Source: CAWJJM01 sp963843275 (GTDB taxonomy: Bacteria; Acidobacteriota; Thermoanaerobaculia; Multivoradales; JBCCEF01). Taken from it: a stretch of 64,000 nt of DNA. The notes beneath the pieces were generated by a model. It saw only the letters and a list, made by a program, of their open reading frames with translations, was not told where the DNA came from and did no database searches. The stretch lies in contig CAWJJM010000010.1 of assembly GCA_963843275.1 (NCBI GenBank), forward strand, positions 1 through 64,000, written 5' to 3'. Positions 46,524-56,705 of the stretch are shown here, piece by piece (position 1 is the stretch's first letter; every line of letters begins with the position of its first letter). Made by a program: the position numbers and the translations under genes.

Positions 46524-47039
46524 ATGCCCCCCCGCCCCCACCGTACCCTCCGACCGGCCCGTCTCGTCCTCCTCGCCGGCGCCCTTCTGCCCCTGCTCGC
46601 CGCTTGCGGCGGCGCCTCGAGCCCCACCGAACCGATGGGGCTCGAGACGTCCTCCATCGAAGCGGCGTCCGCCGGGTTGGCGAACCAGGCCCGGCGCGAC
46701 CACGGCGTCGGGCCGCTGATGGTCGACCCGCGGATCGCCGACGTCGCCCGCTCCTACAGCGAGCAGATGAAGGCCCAGGGCTACATCTCGCACTTCGACG
46801 AGTCCGGCGGGGCCGTGGACAGCCGGCTGGCCGCCGCCGGCGTGCGCTTCAGCGTCGTCGGCGAGAACCTCGCGGCGGTCTCCGACCGGACCGACCCTGC
46901 CGGCACCGCCCACCGCAACCTGATGGCCAGCCCCGAGCACCGCGCCAACATCCTCGAGCCGCGCTTCACCTCGATCGGGGTCGGCGTGGTCACCGACGGC
47001 ACGACCTACTGGATCACCCAGATCTTCGTCACCGACTGA
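46524..47039 (+). CDS. CAP/SCP-domain lipoprotein
   Basis: An intact 171-aa protein. The type II signal peptide has lipobox LLAAC (Cys about residue 28), so it is a lipoprotein. The CAP (SCP/PR1, YkwD-like) domain has LANQARRDHGVGPLMVD, YSEQMKAQGYISHFDES, VVGENLAAVSDRTD and MASPEHRANILEPRFTS, including the two His and Glu that form the metal-binding cavity. It ends TYWITQIFVTD. The role of bacterial CAP proteins is unsettled (often surface or spore-coat associated). ATG 46524 lies 58 bases after a sigma-54 promoter. The next gene follows after 55 bases and may be cotranscribed. Confidence 0.9.
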   Translation: MPPRPHRTLRPARLVLLAGALLPLLAACGGASSPTEPMGLETSSIEAASAGLANQARRDHGVGPLMVDPRIADVARSYSEQMKAQGYISHFDESGGAVDSRLAAAGVRFSVVGENLAAVSDRTDPAGTAHRNLMASPEHRANILEPRFTSIGVGVVTDGTTYWITQIFVTD

Positions 47040-47094
47040 CCCCGTGCGAGGACCGACTCCAGCGACCGCCGGCACTTCGACCAGGAGGGATCCC

Positions 47095-49614
47095 ATGGTC
47101 CGCCCATCCCAGACGAGCATCCCCGTCTCGACCTCGCCGGGCTGGTCCGCCGCCCGCGACCGCGCGGCGCTGGCGGAGCGGGTCAAGGAGCTGCAGTGCC
47201 TGTACGGCGTCTCGGAGGCGCTCGCCGGAGGCGACGACGAAGCCGTCCTCGAGCGGATCGTCGACCTGCTGCCCCCGAGCTTCCAGTTCCCCGCCGCGGC
47301 TTCTGCCCGGATCGAGCTCGCCGGCGGCGAGGTCACGACCTCCCGTTGGCCGGCCGGAGGGCCGCGCCTCGGAGCGGACGTCGCGATCGCGGGGGAGGTC
47401 GTCGGCCGGGTCGAGGTGGAGTACGCGGCGGCCGGGGTCGCGCACCTGCGCGAGCCGTTCCTGGCCGAGGAAGCCGCGCTGCTGCGCACCATCGCCGGCC
47501 AGCTCGCCGACTGGGAGCGCCGGCGGCGGGCCGAGCGGGCCCTCGCCGAGCGCGAGGACTTCTTCCGCACCCTGTTGGCCGGGGTCTCGGACATGATCGC
47601 GGTGGTCGAGGTCGACAGCACCGCCCGCTACCTCAGCCCCTCCGCCCTCGCGGTGCTCGGCCGCTTCCCCACCGAGTTGCTGGGTTACCCGCTCCTCGAG
47701 CAGGTGCACCCGGCCGACCGCGCCTCCCTCGCCGAGACCCTCCGCGAGGTCGCCCACGGCGGCAGCCTCGGGCACCGGCGCGACGTCCGCGCCCGGCATC
47801 GCGAGAAGGGCTGGCGGCGGCTCGAGCTGGCCGGCCGGCTGCTACCCCCGGAGGACGGTGCGATCCGCATCGCCCTGGCCGCCCGCGACGTCACCGAACG
47901 ACGCCGGGCGGAAGACATGGTGCGGCACCGGGAGCGTCAGCTCGCCCTCGCGGTGGAGATCTCGGGAGCCGGCGTCTTCGAGCTCCGCTTCGACCCCGAC
48001 CACCCGGAGAAGCCGCCGCAGGAGCTGCTCTCGCCCGCGCTGCTGGCCCTCACCGGCCGCACCTCCGAGGAGATCGCGAACCGGGACGACTATCTGCGCT
48101 TCGTCCTCGCCGAGGACCAGGCGCGCTTCGAGGAGACCACCGCACGCTTCCGCACCGGCGAGGTCGAGGAGGCGGACTTCGAGTACCGCATGCGGCACGT
48201 CGACGGCAGCGTGCGTTGGCTGCGCTCGCGCGGTCGGATGGAGCGCGACGAGCAGGGGCGCCTGCTGTCCTGGACCGGCATCACCCAGGACATCACCGAG
48301 CACCGGCAGCTCGAGCAGCGGCTGCGGCAGCTCGCCTTCCACGATCCCCTGACCTGGCTGCCGAACCGCGCCGAGGCCGAGCGCCGTCTCGCCGAGGCGC
48401 TGGGGGGCGACGGGGCCCGGACCGGCCAGACCGCCGTCCTCTTCGTGGACCTCGACCGCTTCAAGGTGATCAACGACTCCCTCGGCCACCGGCTGGGCGA
48501 CGAGACGTTGAGCCAGGCCGCCGCCCGGCTGCGCCGCGCCCTGCGCCCGGAGGATCTGTTGGCCCGCTTCGGGGGCGACGAGTTCGTGGCGGTGCTCGAG
48601 GACGTGCCGGACGCCGCGCGCGCGGTGAGCGTCGGCGAGCGGCTCTTGGACGCCCTCGACGAACCGCTGCAGATCGACGGGCGCAAGCTGCGCGTCGGAG
48701 CGAGCATCGGGGTGGCGCTCGGCCGCCCCGGCGCGATCGAGCTCGACGACCTGCTGCGCTTCGCCGACATCGCCATGTACCGGGCCAAGTCCCAGGGCGG
48801 CGGCCGCGTGGTGCTGTTCGAGGAGGGCTCGGACCTGCCGGAGGCGTCGCGCCTGCAGCTCGAGGGGGAGCTGGCGCAGGCCGCGGACGGCGACGAGCTC
48901 GTGCTGCACTTCCAGCCGGTCGTGGGGCTCGCCGACGGCTCGCTGGTCGGGGCCGAGGCGCTGTTGCGCTGGCGGCATCCCGAACGCGGGCTGATCCCGC
49001 CGGGCGAGTTCCTGCCCCTCGCCGAGGAGACCGGGCTGATCGTGCCGATCGGCGAATGGGTCCTGGGCGAGGCCTGCCGCGAGCTCGCCCGCTGGCGGCG
49101 CCTGGGGGTGGTGGCGCCGGACTTCTGGCTCAGCGTCAACCTCTCCGCGCGGGAGCTCGAGGATCCGGGACTGCTCGACCGGGTCACCCGCATCCTCGCC
49201 ACCACCGGGGCGCCGGCCGAGCAGATCGTGGTGGAGATCACCGAGAGCGCCCTGGTCACCTCGTTCGACTCGGTGGCGGCTCTGCGCAAGCTCGGGCTGC
49301 GCGTCGCGCTGGACGACTTCGGCACCGGGTACGCGTCGCTGTCCTCGCTGCGCCAGCTCGTGCCCGACCTGCTGAAGATCGACCGCAGCTTCGTCCGCGA
49401 CCTGGGACACGACCCCTCGTCGGAGGGGATGGCGGCGGCGGTGCTGGACCTCGCCCGCGCGCTGGGCCAGACGGTGATCGCCGAAGGGATCGAGACCGGC
49501 GAGCAGGCGAGCCACCTGCGCGAGCTGGGCTGCACGCTCGGCCAGGGCTTCTACCTGGCCCCGCCGCTCACCGCCGGTGAGATCGCCTCGCTGGCGGTGC
49601 GCCGGGTCGCCTGA
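47095..49614 (+). CDS. GAF-PAS-PAS-GGDEF-EAL c-di-GMP protein
   Basis: 839 aa, intact. A GAF-like N-terminal region (VKELQCLYGVSEALAGGDD) precedes two PAS domains (MIAVVEVDSTARYLSPSAL; VFELRFDPDHPEKP with the PAC DFEYRMRHVDGSVRW). The GGDEF domain has DPLTWLPNRAEAE, FVDLDRFKVINDSLGHRLGD and RFGGDEFVAVLE, with an inhibitory RxxD site (RPED) five residues before it. The EAL domain keeps EALLRWRHPE, NLSARELEDP, EITES, DDFGTGYASLSSL, KIDRSFV and AEGIET. Both enzymatic activities therefore look possible. ATG 47095 follows an AGGAGGGA ribosome site. Probably one operon with the CAP lipoprotein. Confidence 0.95.
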   Translation: MVRPSQTSIPVSTSPGWSAARDRAALAERVKELQCLYGVSEALAGGDDEAVLERIVDLLPPSFQFPAAASARIELAGGEVTTSRWPAGGPRLGADVAIAGEVVGRVEVEYAAAGVAHLREPFLAEEAALLRTIAGQLADWERRRRAERALAEREDFFRTLLAGVSDMIAVVEVDSTARYLSPSALAVLGRFPTELLGYPLLEQVHPADRASLAETLREVAHGGSLGHRRDVRARHREKGWRRLELAGRLLPPEDGAIRIALAARDVTERRRAEDMVRHRERQLALAVEISGAGVFELRFDPDHPEKPPQELLSPALLALTGRTSEEIANRDDYLRFVLAEDQARFEETTARFRTGEVEEADFEYRMRHVDGSVRWLRSRGRMERDEQGRLLSWTGITQDITEHRQLEQRLRQLAFHDPLTWLPNRAEAERRLAEALGGDGARTGQTAVLFVDLDRFKVINDSLGHRLGDETLSQAAARLRRALRPEDLLARFGGDEFVAVLEDVPDAARAVSVGERLLDALDEPLQIDGRKLRVGASIGVALGRPGAIELDDLLRFADIAMYRAKSQGGGRVVLFEEGSDLPEASRLQLEGELAQAADGDELVLHFQPVVGLADGSLVGAEALLRWRHPERGLIPPGEFLPLAEETGLIVPIGEWVLGEACRELARWRRLGVVAPDFWLSVNLSARELEDPGLLDRVTRILATTGAPAEQIVVEITESALVTSFDSVAALRKLGLRVALDDFGTGYASLSSLRQLVPDLLKIDRSFVRDLGHDPSSEGMAAAVLDLARALGQTVIAEGIETGEQASHLRELGCTLGQGFYLAPPLTAGEIASLAVRRVA

Positions 49615-49645
49615 AGCGCCGCGGCCGGCCGCGCCCGCGGCCAAG

Positions 49646-49678
49646 AAAAAGGCCGGCCCGGCAGCGCCGGACCGGCCT
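49646..49678 (-). terminator. Rho-independent terminator of groESL
   Basis: On the minus strand a 12-bp GC stem with one mismatch (GGCCGGTCCGGC with GCCGGGCCGGCC, loop of four) is followed by TTTTT, 36 bases after the groEL stop. It also lies 31 bases after the stop of the opposite-strand GGDEF-EAL gene. Confidence 0.85.
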
Positions 49679-49714
49679 CGGAGCGATCGTCGGATCGCGC
49701 GGAGCGCAGGCGGA

Positions 49715-51358
<1,644 letters not shown>

Positions 51359-51392
51359 GTTCTGTCGTTCTCCTCTGAGCTTGGTGGATGGG

Positions 51393-51681
51393 TCAGCCGA
51401 TGACGGCGAGGATCTCGTCCTCGCGCAGGATGACGAGGTCGTCTTCGTCGATCTTGATCTCGCTGCCGGAGTACTTGCCGATCAGGATGCGGTCGCCGGC
51501 CTTGACGTCCATCGGCGCCGCGGTTGCCCTCGTCGTTGAGCTTGCCGGGGCCCACGGCGACGACCTCGGCCTCCTGGGGCTTCTCCTTGGCGGTGTCGGG
51601 GATGATGATCCCCCCGCGCACCTGCTCCTCGGCCTCGAGGCGCTTGACCACCACGCGATCGTGTAGCGGACGGATGTTCAC
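51393..51681 (-). CDS. groES: Co-chaperonin GroES (frameshifted)
   Basis: Starts at GTG 51681 behind an AGGAGG site: VNIRPLHDRVVVKRLEAEEQ, then GGIIIPDTAKEKPQEAEVVAVGPG (split as two motifs at PDTAKEK), and after one extra base near 51525 MDVKAGDRILIGKYSGSEI and DDLVILREDEILAVIG. About 95 aa, normal for the heptameric lid of GroEL. The groEL start is 34 bases downstream. Confidence 0.95.
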
Positions 51682-51766
51682 GTTCGGTTCCTCCTTGCGG
51701 TCCTGAATTCGGGTTTGGGGAGCAGGCCCCGCGGCGCGGCAGCCTCTCTCACGCCTCCCGCGGTTG

Positions 51767-51793
51767 TTAGCACTCGGCGGGAGTGAGTGCTAA
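51767..51793. promoter_or_regulatory. CIRCE element (HrcA operator)
   Basis: TTAGCACTC-N9-GAGTGCTAA is a perfect match to the CIRCE inverted repeat. It lies 85 bases upstream of groES and directly downstream of the -10 box, where HrcA binding represses the groESL operon until heat shock. Confidence 0.97.
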
Positions 51794-51794
51794 G

Positions 51795-51823
51795 AGTGTA
51801 GGCGAACCACCCCGGCCTGTCAA
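51795..51823 (-). promoter_or_regulatory. groES: Sigma-70 promoter of groESL
   Basis: On the minus strand TTGACA (51823-51818), 17 bases, then TACACT (51800-51795), directly abutting the CIRCE element. This is the usual arrangement of HrcA-controlled groES promoters. Confidence 0.88.
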
Positions 51824-52083
51824 CCGGCCCGTCCCGGTGGGTGGTGACGGGCGTCACCCACCGTCCAGTCTCTGGACGGCTCGGCCAGCGGCTGGAGAAA
51901 CCCGCCGGCCACGACCCCTCCCTGACCCGTTCGGGAGAATGACGTAAGTCGCACATTGTCAATCGGTTGCAGGACTCTCCTTCCCCTCGGCACGCGCTGG
52001 AACCTCCTTTGCCCTATCGGCAGGTCGCCGCACCGCCGACGAGCGCGAGGCGGCCTCGCAACCGAACGCTGGAGGAGACACAG

Positions 52084-53580
52084 ATGAAAGCCCGAGCCCG
52101 CCGCATCCTGATCGCCGCCCTGGCCGTCGCACCGGCCCTGTCGCTGTTCGCCGCGCCGCAGGCGCGCACCGTCCCCGGCCGCTACATCGTGACGCTGCGG
52201 CCGGACGCCGTCCGCAGCATCCGCAGCCCCAAGGAGTCGGTGGCCGTCCTGCCGACCGTCGACCAGGTCGCCCGCGGCCTGGCGCTCGCCCACGGCGGCG
52301 CCGTCGGCCGTCGCTTCGACCACGCGCTCGAGGGCTACGTCGCCCTCACCGACGAGGCCGGCGCCGAGCGCCTGCGCCACGACCCGCGGGTGGCCGCGGT
52401 GACGCCGGACGCCTGGGTGGACCTGGCCGGCATGCAGGTGGCGCCCCCGTCCTGGGGCCTGGACCGCATCGATCAGCGGCCCGTGGACCTCGACGGGGTC
52501 TACGCGTACCCGAACGGCGGCGCCGGCGTCGACGTCTACGTGGTCGACACCGGCATCCGCAGCACCCACGAGGAGTTCGGCGGCCGGGTGGACACGAGCC
52601 GCGCCTTCTCGACCCTCGCCGACGGCTACGGCTCCGAGGACTGCAACGGCCACGGCACCGCGGTGGCCGGCGTCATCGGCGCCGCCACCTACGGCGGGGC
52701 CAAGCAGGTGACGCTGCACCCGGTCCGCGTCTTCGACTGCTCCGGCAACGGAACCATCTCGGACATCCTCGCCGGGCTCGACTGGGTGGCCTCGGACTTC
52801 GCCGCCTCGCGGGTGAAGAAGGGCAAGCGCATCGTCGGCGGGGCGCCGGCCGTGGTCAACATGAGCTTCGAGGTGCTGCTCTACTCCGCCGTCAACGGCG
52901 CCGTCGACAGCCTGGTCCGCGACGGCATCACCGCGGTCGCGGCGGCCGGCAACGACGCCGACGACGCCTGCTGGTACAGCCCGTCCTCGACCGACAGCGC
53001 CATCGTGGTCGGGTCGACGAACCCCGACGACACGATGTCGTCGTTCTCGAACTGGGGTCCCTGTGTGGACCTCTACGCGCCGGGCTACGGGATCACCACC
53101 ACCTACGGGCGCAGCGACACGGACGTCGTGCAGTTCGCCGGCACCTCCGTCGCGGCGCCGCACGCCACCGCGGTGGCCGCCCTCTACCTGGCCGACCACC
53201 CGAAGGCGTCCCCGGCGGAGGTCGAGAGCGCCCTGCTGGTCAACGCCGGCAGCGCCCCCGGAACGCCGCTGCTCTACTCCGGGTTCCTCAACCCCGACTC
53301 CTCCCCGTCGAGCGAGCCTCCGGCGGCGGCCGGTGCGCCCGGCGCCGAGTTCAGCGTCTCCTGCCACCCGAAGAACCGCACCTGCTCGTTCGACGCCTCG
53401 GCTTCGAGCGGGGACCTGGCGACCTGGACGTGGGATCTCGGCGACGGCGCGAGCGCGCTGAACACCACCTCCGACGAGCGCTACCGTTACGGCTCCAGCG
53501 GCACCTACCAGGTGACCCTCACGGTGACCGACACGGCCGGCCAGACGGCAAGCGTCACCCGGCCGGTGGACGTTCCGTAG
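52084..53580 (+). CDS. Secreted S8 peptidase (proteinase-K-like) with propeptide and PKD domain
   Basis: 498 aa, intact, with a signal peptide (residues 1-25, ending LSLFAAPQA). An I9-type propeptide follows (PGRYIVTLRPDAV, ALEGYVALTDEAGAERLRHD, VAAVTPDAW). The catalytic triad is Asp155 (VVDTGI), His190 (NGHGTAVAG) and Ser355 (GTSVAAPHA), with Asn290 in AAAGND; GHGTAVAG and GTSVAAPH are of proteinase K type. A C-terminal PKD-like domain (WTWDLGDGASALN, YQVTLTVTDTAG) resembles that of the other S8 protease at 24.7 kb. ATG 52084 follows a GGAGGA site. The last 26 bases overlap the convergent kinase gene. Confidence 0.95.
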   Translation: MKARARRILIAALAVAPALSLFAAPQARTVPGRYIVTLRPDAVRSIRSPKESVAVLPTVDQVARGLALAHGGAVGRRFDHALEGYVALTDEAGAERLRHDPRVAAVTPDAWVDLAGMQVAPPSWGLDRIDQRPVDLDGVYAYPNGGAGVDVYVVDTGIRSTHEEFGGRVDTSRAFSTLADGYGSEDCNGHGTAVAGVIGAATYGGAKQVTLHPVRVFDCSGNGTISDILAGLDWVASDFAASRVKKGKRIVGGAPAVVNMSFEVLLYSAVNGAVDSLVRDGITAVAAAGNDADDACWYSPSSTDSAIVVGSTNPDDTMSSFSNWGPCVDLYAPGYGITTTYGRSDTDVVQFAGTSVAAPHATAVAALYLADHPKASPAEVESALLVNAGSAPGTPLLYSGFLNPDSSPSSEPPAAAGAPGAEFSVSCHPKNRTCSFDASASSGDLATWTWDLGDGASALNTTSDERYRYGSSGTYQVTLTVTDTAGQTASVTRPVDVP

Positions 53581-54421
53581 GCCGGCCGCCGGTCTCCTCC
53601 AGACACCGCTCCACCGTCTCCCGCACCGCCGGCAGCAGCTCCCGGCGGTGCGGGACGACGAGCTCGTAGGCGGGGACGCCCGCCGCCACCCGCCCCAGGT
53701 CCGCGAGCTGCCGCACCAGCAGGTCCTCGTCGAACAACCGGGCCGCCACCGTGTGACGGACCAGCGCCGCCAGCGCCGCGGCAGGAGCCAGCGGCGACAC
53801 CGTGACCTCGTCGCCGCCCGCCAGCACGAAGAGGGCGGCAAGGGGCAGGCGCTCGGGGCCGCCGGCGGGCTGCGCCGCCGGCGGCAGCTTGAGCTGGGGG
53901 AAGGCGGGGAGCAGCTCGGCGCCGGCGCCGCCGGGCTCGATCACGGCCACGTCGTCGGCCAGGCGGCGCCAACCGCCGGCGGCCAGGGCGGCCGCCAGCG
54001 TGCTCTTGCCACGGCCCGACTCGCCGAGAAAGAGGGCGGCGCCGCGCTCGGTCGTCACGGCGCTGGCGTGGAGGCACCAGGCGCCTCCGAAGGCCAGGGC
54101 GACGACGAGCCCCGGACCCAGGAGGGTCTCTTCGCGCTGCGCGACGGGGAGGCCGGGGGCCAGGGAGCCGGCCGTCGACGCGGCGCCCGTCGGCGGCGAT
54201 CGCGAGCTCGCCGCAGCCCTCGAATCCGAGGCGGAGGCCCCCGCCGCGGGAAGCGCTGCGCGACGCAGGGCGCTCGCGCCCAGCCAGGAAGACGCGAGCA
54301 GCTCCGGAGCGGGCGCTCCGGGGTGCGGCAGCGAGAGGCTTCTCCTCGGAGGAGACAGACGGGAGCCGCCGGACGGGAGGCCGATCCGAACGGCGCCAGA
54401 GCGCCGAGCGGCGGCGCGCAC
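53555..54421 (-). CDS. HPr-kinase-like protein of a lasso-peptide cluster (frameshifted)
   Basis: A P-loop kinase of the HprK-related group that accompanies lasso precursors. The C-terminal 200 residues are clear: LHASAV, FLGESGRGKSTLAAALAAGG (Walker A), RRLADDVAVIEP (the Asp-Asp of HPr kinases), LPAFPQLKLPPAA, LFVLAGGDEV and YELVVPHRRELLPAV. The N-terminal part is split: LRLGFEGCGELAIAADGRR is in another frame near 54190-54250. The start is not resolved: GTG 54421 is the first start codon in the unbroken frame, but that frame is open upstream to the end of the precursor gene. In paeninodin-type clusters such kinases phosphorylate the precursor C-terminus. Here the precursor lies directly upstream. 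Confidence 0.75.
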   Translation of the reverse strand: MRAAARRSGAVRIGLPSGGSRLSPPRRSLSLPHPGAPAPELLASSWLGASALRRAALPAAGASASDSRAAASSRSPPTGAASTAGSLAPGLPVAQREETLLGPGLVVALAFGGAWCLHASAVTTERGAALFLGESGRGKSTLAAALAAGGWRRLADDVAVIEPGGAGAELLPAFPQLKLPPAAQPAGGPERLPLAALFVLAGGDEVTVSPLAPAAALAALVRHTVAARLFDEDLLVRQLADLGRVAAGVPAYELVVPHRRELLPAVRETVERCLEETGGRPTERPPAG

Positions 54422-54548
54422 CGAGATCGCGGCCAGCGACCCGGCAGCGAAGCGCCGCTCCGGCTCGACGGTCCCCGCGAGCAGCGGGGCCGCGGAGGAG
54501 GATCGGGAGAGGACGGCAGAGGTGCCGACCCCCGGCGAGGGCCGCCGG

Positions 54549-54765
54549 TCAGAGGCCCGGTGAAGCGGGTCGATCCGCTCTCGATCGACGGACCCGTCGA
54601 GCCGCAGGTCACGTCGCGGAGATCGCCCAGTCTGCGGAGCCGGGGCTCGCTGTAGCGGCGCTTTCGCACCGCCTCGGTGAGTCCTCGGCAGCGGCCCGCT
54701 GGGGGGTCTCGTTCTGTTTCTGGCGCAAATTCGTCTCCCATCCGGTCCCGTTCATCCCCGTTCAT
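54549..54765 (-). CDS. Lasso peptide precursor (frame-corrected)
   Basis: ATG 54765 lies 17 bases after the cyclase stop, with GAGGA upstream. The leader is acidic then basic, and residues 38-54 read YSEPRLRRLGDLRDVTC: Tyr, Pro, Leu and Gly at the spacing Y-x2-P-x-L-x3-G recognised by RRE proteins, and Thr at -2. The next residue is Gly1, with Glu at core position 8 (GSTGPSIE), as needed for a Gly1-Glu8 macrolactam. As printed the frame has no early stop, but removal of one base (217 bases are one more than 72 codons), for example in a GGG run, gives TGA 54549-54551 and a 17-residue core GSTGPSIESGSTRFTGL. The kinase gene follows. Confidence 0.7.
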
Positions 54766-54782
54766 CGAGTGTTCCTCGTAGT

Positions 54783-56607
54783 CTAGCACGCGCCTACCGA
54801 GTCGCACCAAGCCGGCAGGCCGCGACAGCGCCAGGCCAGAGCGACAGCCTCCGGCTGCTCCAGCGCCGATCGAGACGTCGGTCGCAGCCAATCGGCTTGC
54901 ACAAACCGGCCCCAGAGTCCGGGCTCGGCCGACACAGTTGATCGCGAAAGCCGGATCCCTCTGCTCCCCGAGACAGGCCCTGGTACGCCCAGCGCAGGAT
55001 GTCGGTGGGACGCTCGCGGCACCGCACGACCCTCCGGGAGCCGGCCGGCGAGCGCCTGCCGCTGCAGCCACTTGCTCGCCGGCGGCCGGTAGAGCAGATC
55101 GCCGCGGGGAGCCCCAGCACCAACTCCACGAGCCGGCGGTCGCGGTACGGAAAGCGGAGGTCGACACCCGCCTCCAGCCCGGCGGTGCGGAGCTGCGCCG
55201 CGCCAGGCTCCAGAACGGCGCGGCCGCGCCCCAGCGGTCGATCTCGCCGCGCCCCGACGGGCCGCTCCGCACCGAGCGGGCCCGCCGCGAGGCTCTCGCG
55301 GGTCTTCCGGGTCGCCCACGCCGGCGCCCGGAACGGCCCGCCGCGGCGACCCGCCAGGCGGTGGCGGCGGCGCGCAGGCGGCGCCGGCGACCCGCCACCG
55401 CGGGACCAACCCGCAGCAGGCGCCACAGGCCGCTGCCGCTGGCCCCAGCGGCCACGGGCAAGCAGGTCGCGCAGCCAGTAGTCGCCACCCTCCCAGAGCC
55501 TGGTTGGCGAAGTGGCCGGTGAGCAGGACCCTGACGCCGCCACGGCACGCGGTGGCGAAGGCGGTCCCAAGCAGCGCCAGGAACGGATCCTCGCAGGGGA
55601 ACTCCGGAGGCGGGACGGGCGGCGCGCCGGCGGCGTCCAGCGGGGTCAGCCCATCGGCCGGCGCCGGCAGCCAGCGCAGCCCAGGCGCTCGACGACCGGG
55701 AGGATGTGCTCGCGCTCGTCGCACTGCGGCAGCCGGTCGAAGACCCAGGACACCGCCGCCAGCGGGGACGCTGCACGCGGGGCGGCCAGGGCCGCCAGCG
55801 ACGTGGAGTCGAGCCCGCCGCTCAGCAGAATCCCGGCCGCCCGGTCCGCCGGCGCGCAGGCGGCAATCGGCCGCCGCGGCGTCCAGCGGCCGAACGGAAA
55901 CGCTCCACCGCCTCCTCGTCGCCCCGCCGTGGAGCGGCGCCGGCTCGAAGACTCGGCGAAGGAGCCGTGCGCGGGGCCCCGCCCTCCTCGCAGCGCAGCG
56001 ACCGACCGGCGAGCAGCTCGTCGATGGCGCGATAGAAGGTGCGGCCCGGCAGCGGCGCGCGGAAGGCCAGGTAGCGGCGCGACGCTGGTGTCGTCGGGCA
56101 GCCGCGGCCGACGCCGGGCACCGCGAACAGCGCCCGCTCGTGGGTGGCGAGGAGGAGCACCTCGCCCCTCCGCGCGACGACCAGACGGCGATCGCCGACC
56201 GGGTCCCGGGCGGCGAGCAGCCGCCTCCCGCCCGGCCTCGACCCGGACCAAGGCGAACGGCCCCAGCAGGCGTCCGAGGCCCTCCACCCCAAGCGCTCGA
56301 GGACGTGCGACGCGAGCCGCGCGTCGGAGCGGGGGTCGTCGGCCGGCGCCTCCAGCGCGGCGAGAAGCTCCTCCCGGTTGTCCAGCCGGCCGTCGAAGAG
56401 CAACTACCCGAGGCGCCGTGGAGCGGCTGCGGCTCCGCGGTCTCCGCCGCCGTCGACGGCAGGTCTCCGACGGCGAGAACCGCTCCCCCGGTACGCCCGA
56501 CCCCGCCACCGTGCCCCGCAGGGCGCCAGGGCGGCGAGCGGCGGCCTCCGCCCAGCCACGGTCGGGAGGGCCCCCGCCGTGTCCACGGCGGCGAAGAAGA
56601 CGGTCAT
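54783..56607 (-). CDS. Asparagine-synthetase-like lasso macrolactam synthetase (C protein), several frameshifts
   Basis: About 605 aa after correction. The N-terminal glutaminase-like half starts MTVFFAAVDTAGALPTVAG; position 2 is Thr, so the nucleophilic Cys of true Asn synthetases is missing, as in lasso cyclases. LLFDGRLDNREELLAALEAP, LLGPFALVRVE and LAARDPVGDRRLVVARRG follow. The synthetase half has the ATP PP-loop ILLSGGLDSTSLAALA, VSWVFDRLPQCDEREH, VRVLLTGHFANQALG and VDLRFPYRDRRLVELVLGLP, in alternating frames. Such enzymes adenylate the Asp/Glu side chain and close the ring with Gly1. The precursor lies 17 bases downstream. At least six frame changes are needed. Confidence 0.8.
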
Positions 56608-56705
56608 CGGACGGCGGGCTCGCTGGATCGGCCGGCGGGCCGGAAGGAGCGAGCCCCGGGAGAGGCGAGCACCTCCCCCGGGGCAGGAGCGGACAACGTG
56701 TGCGC

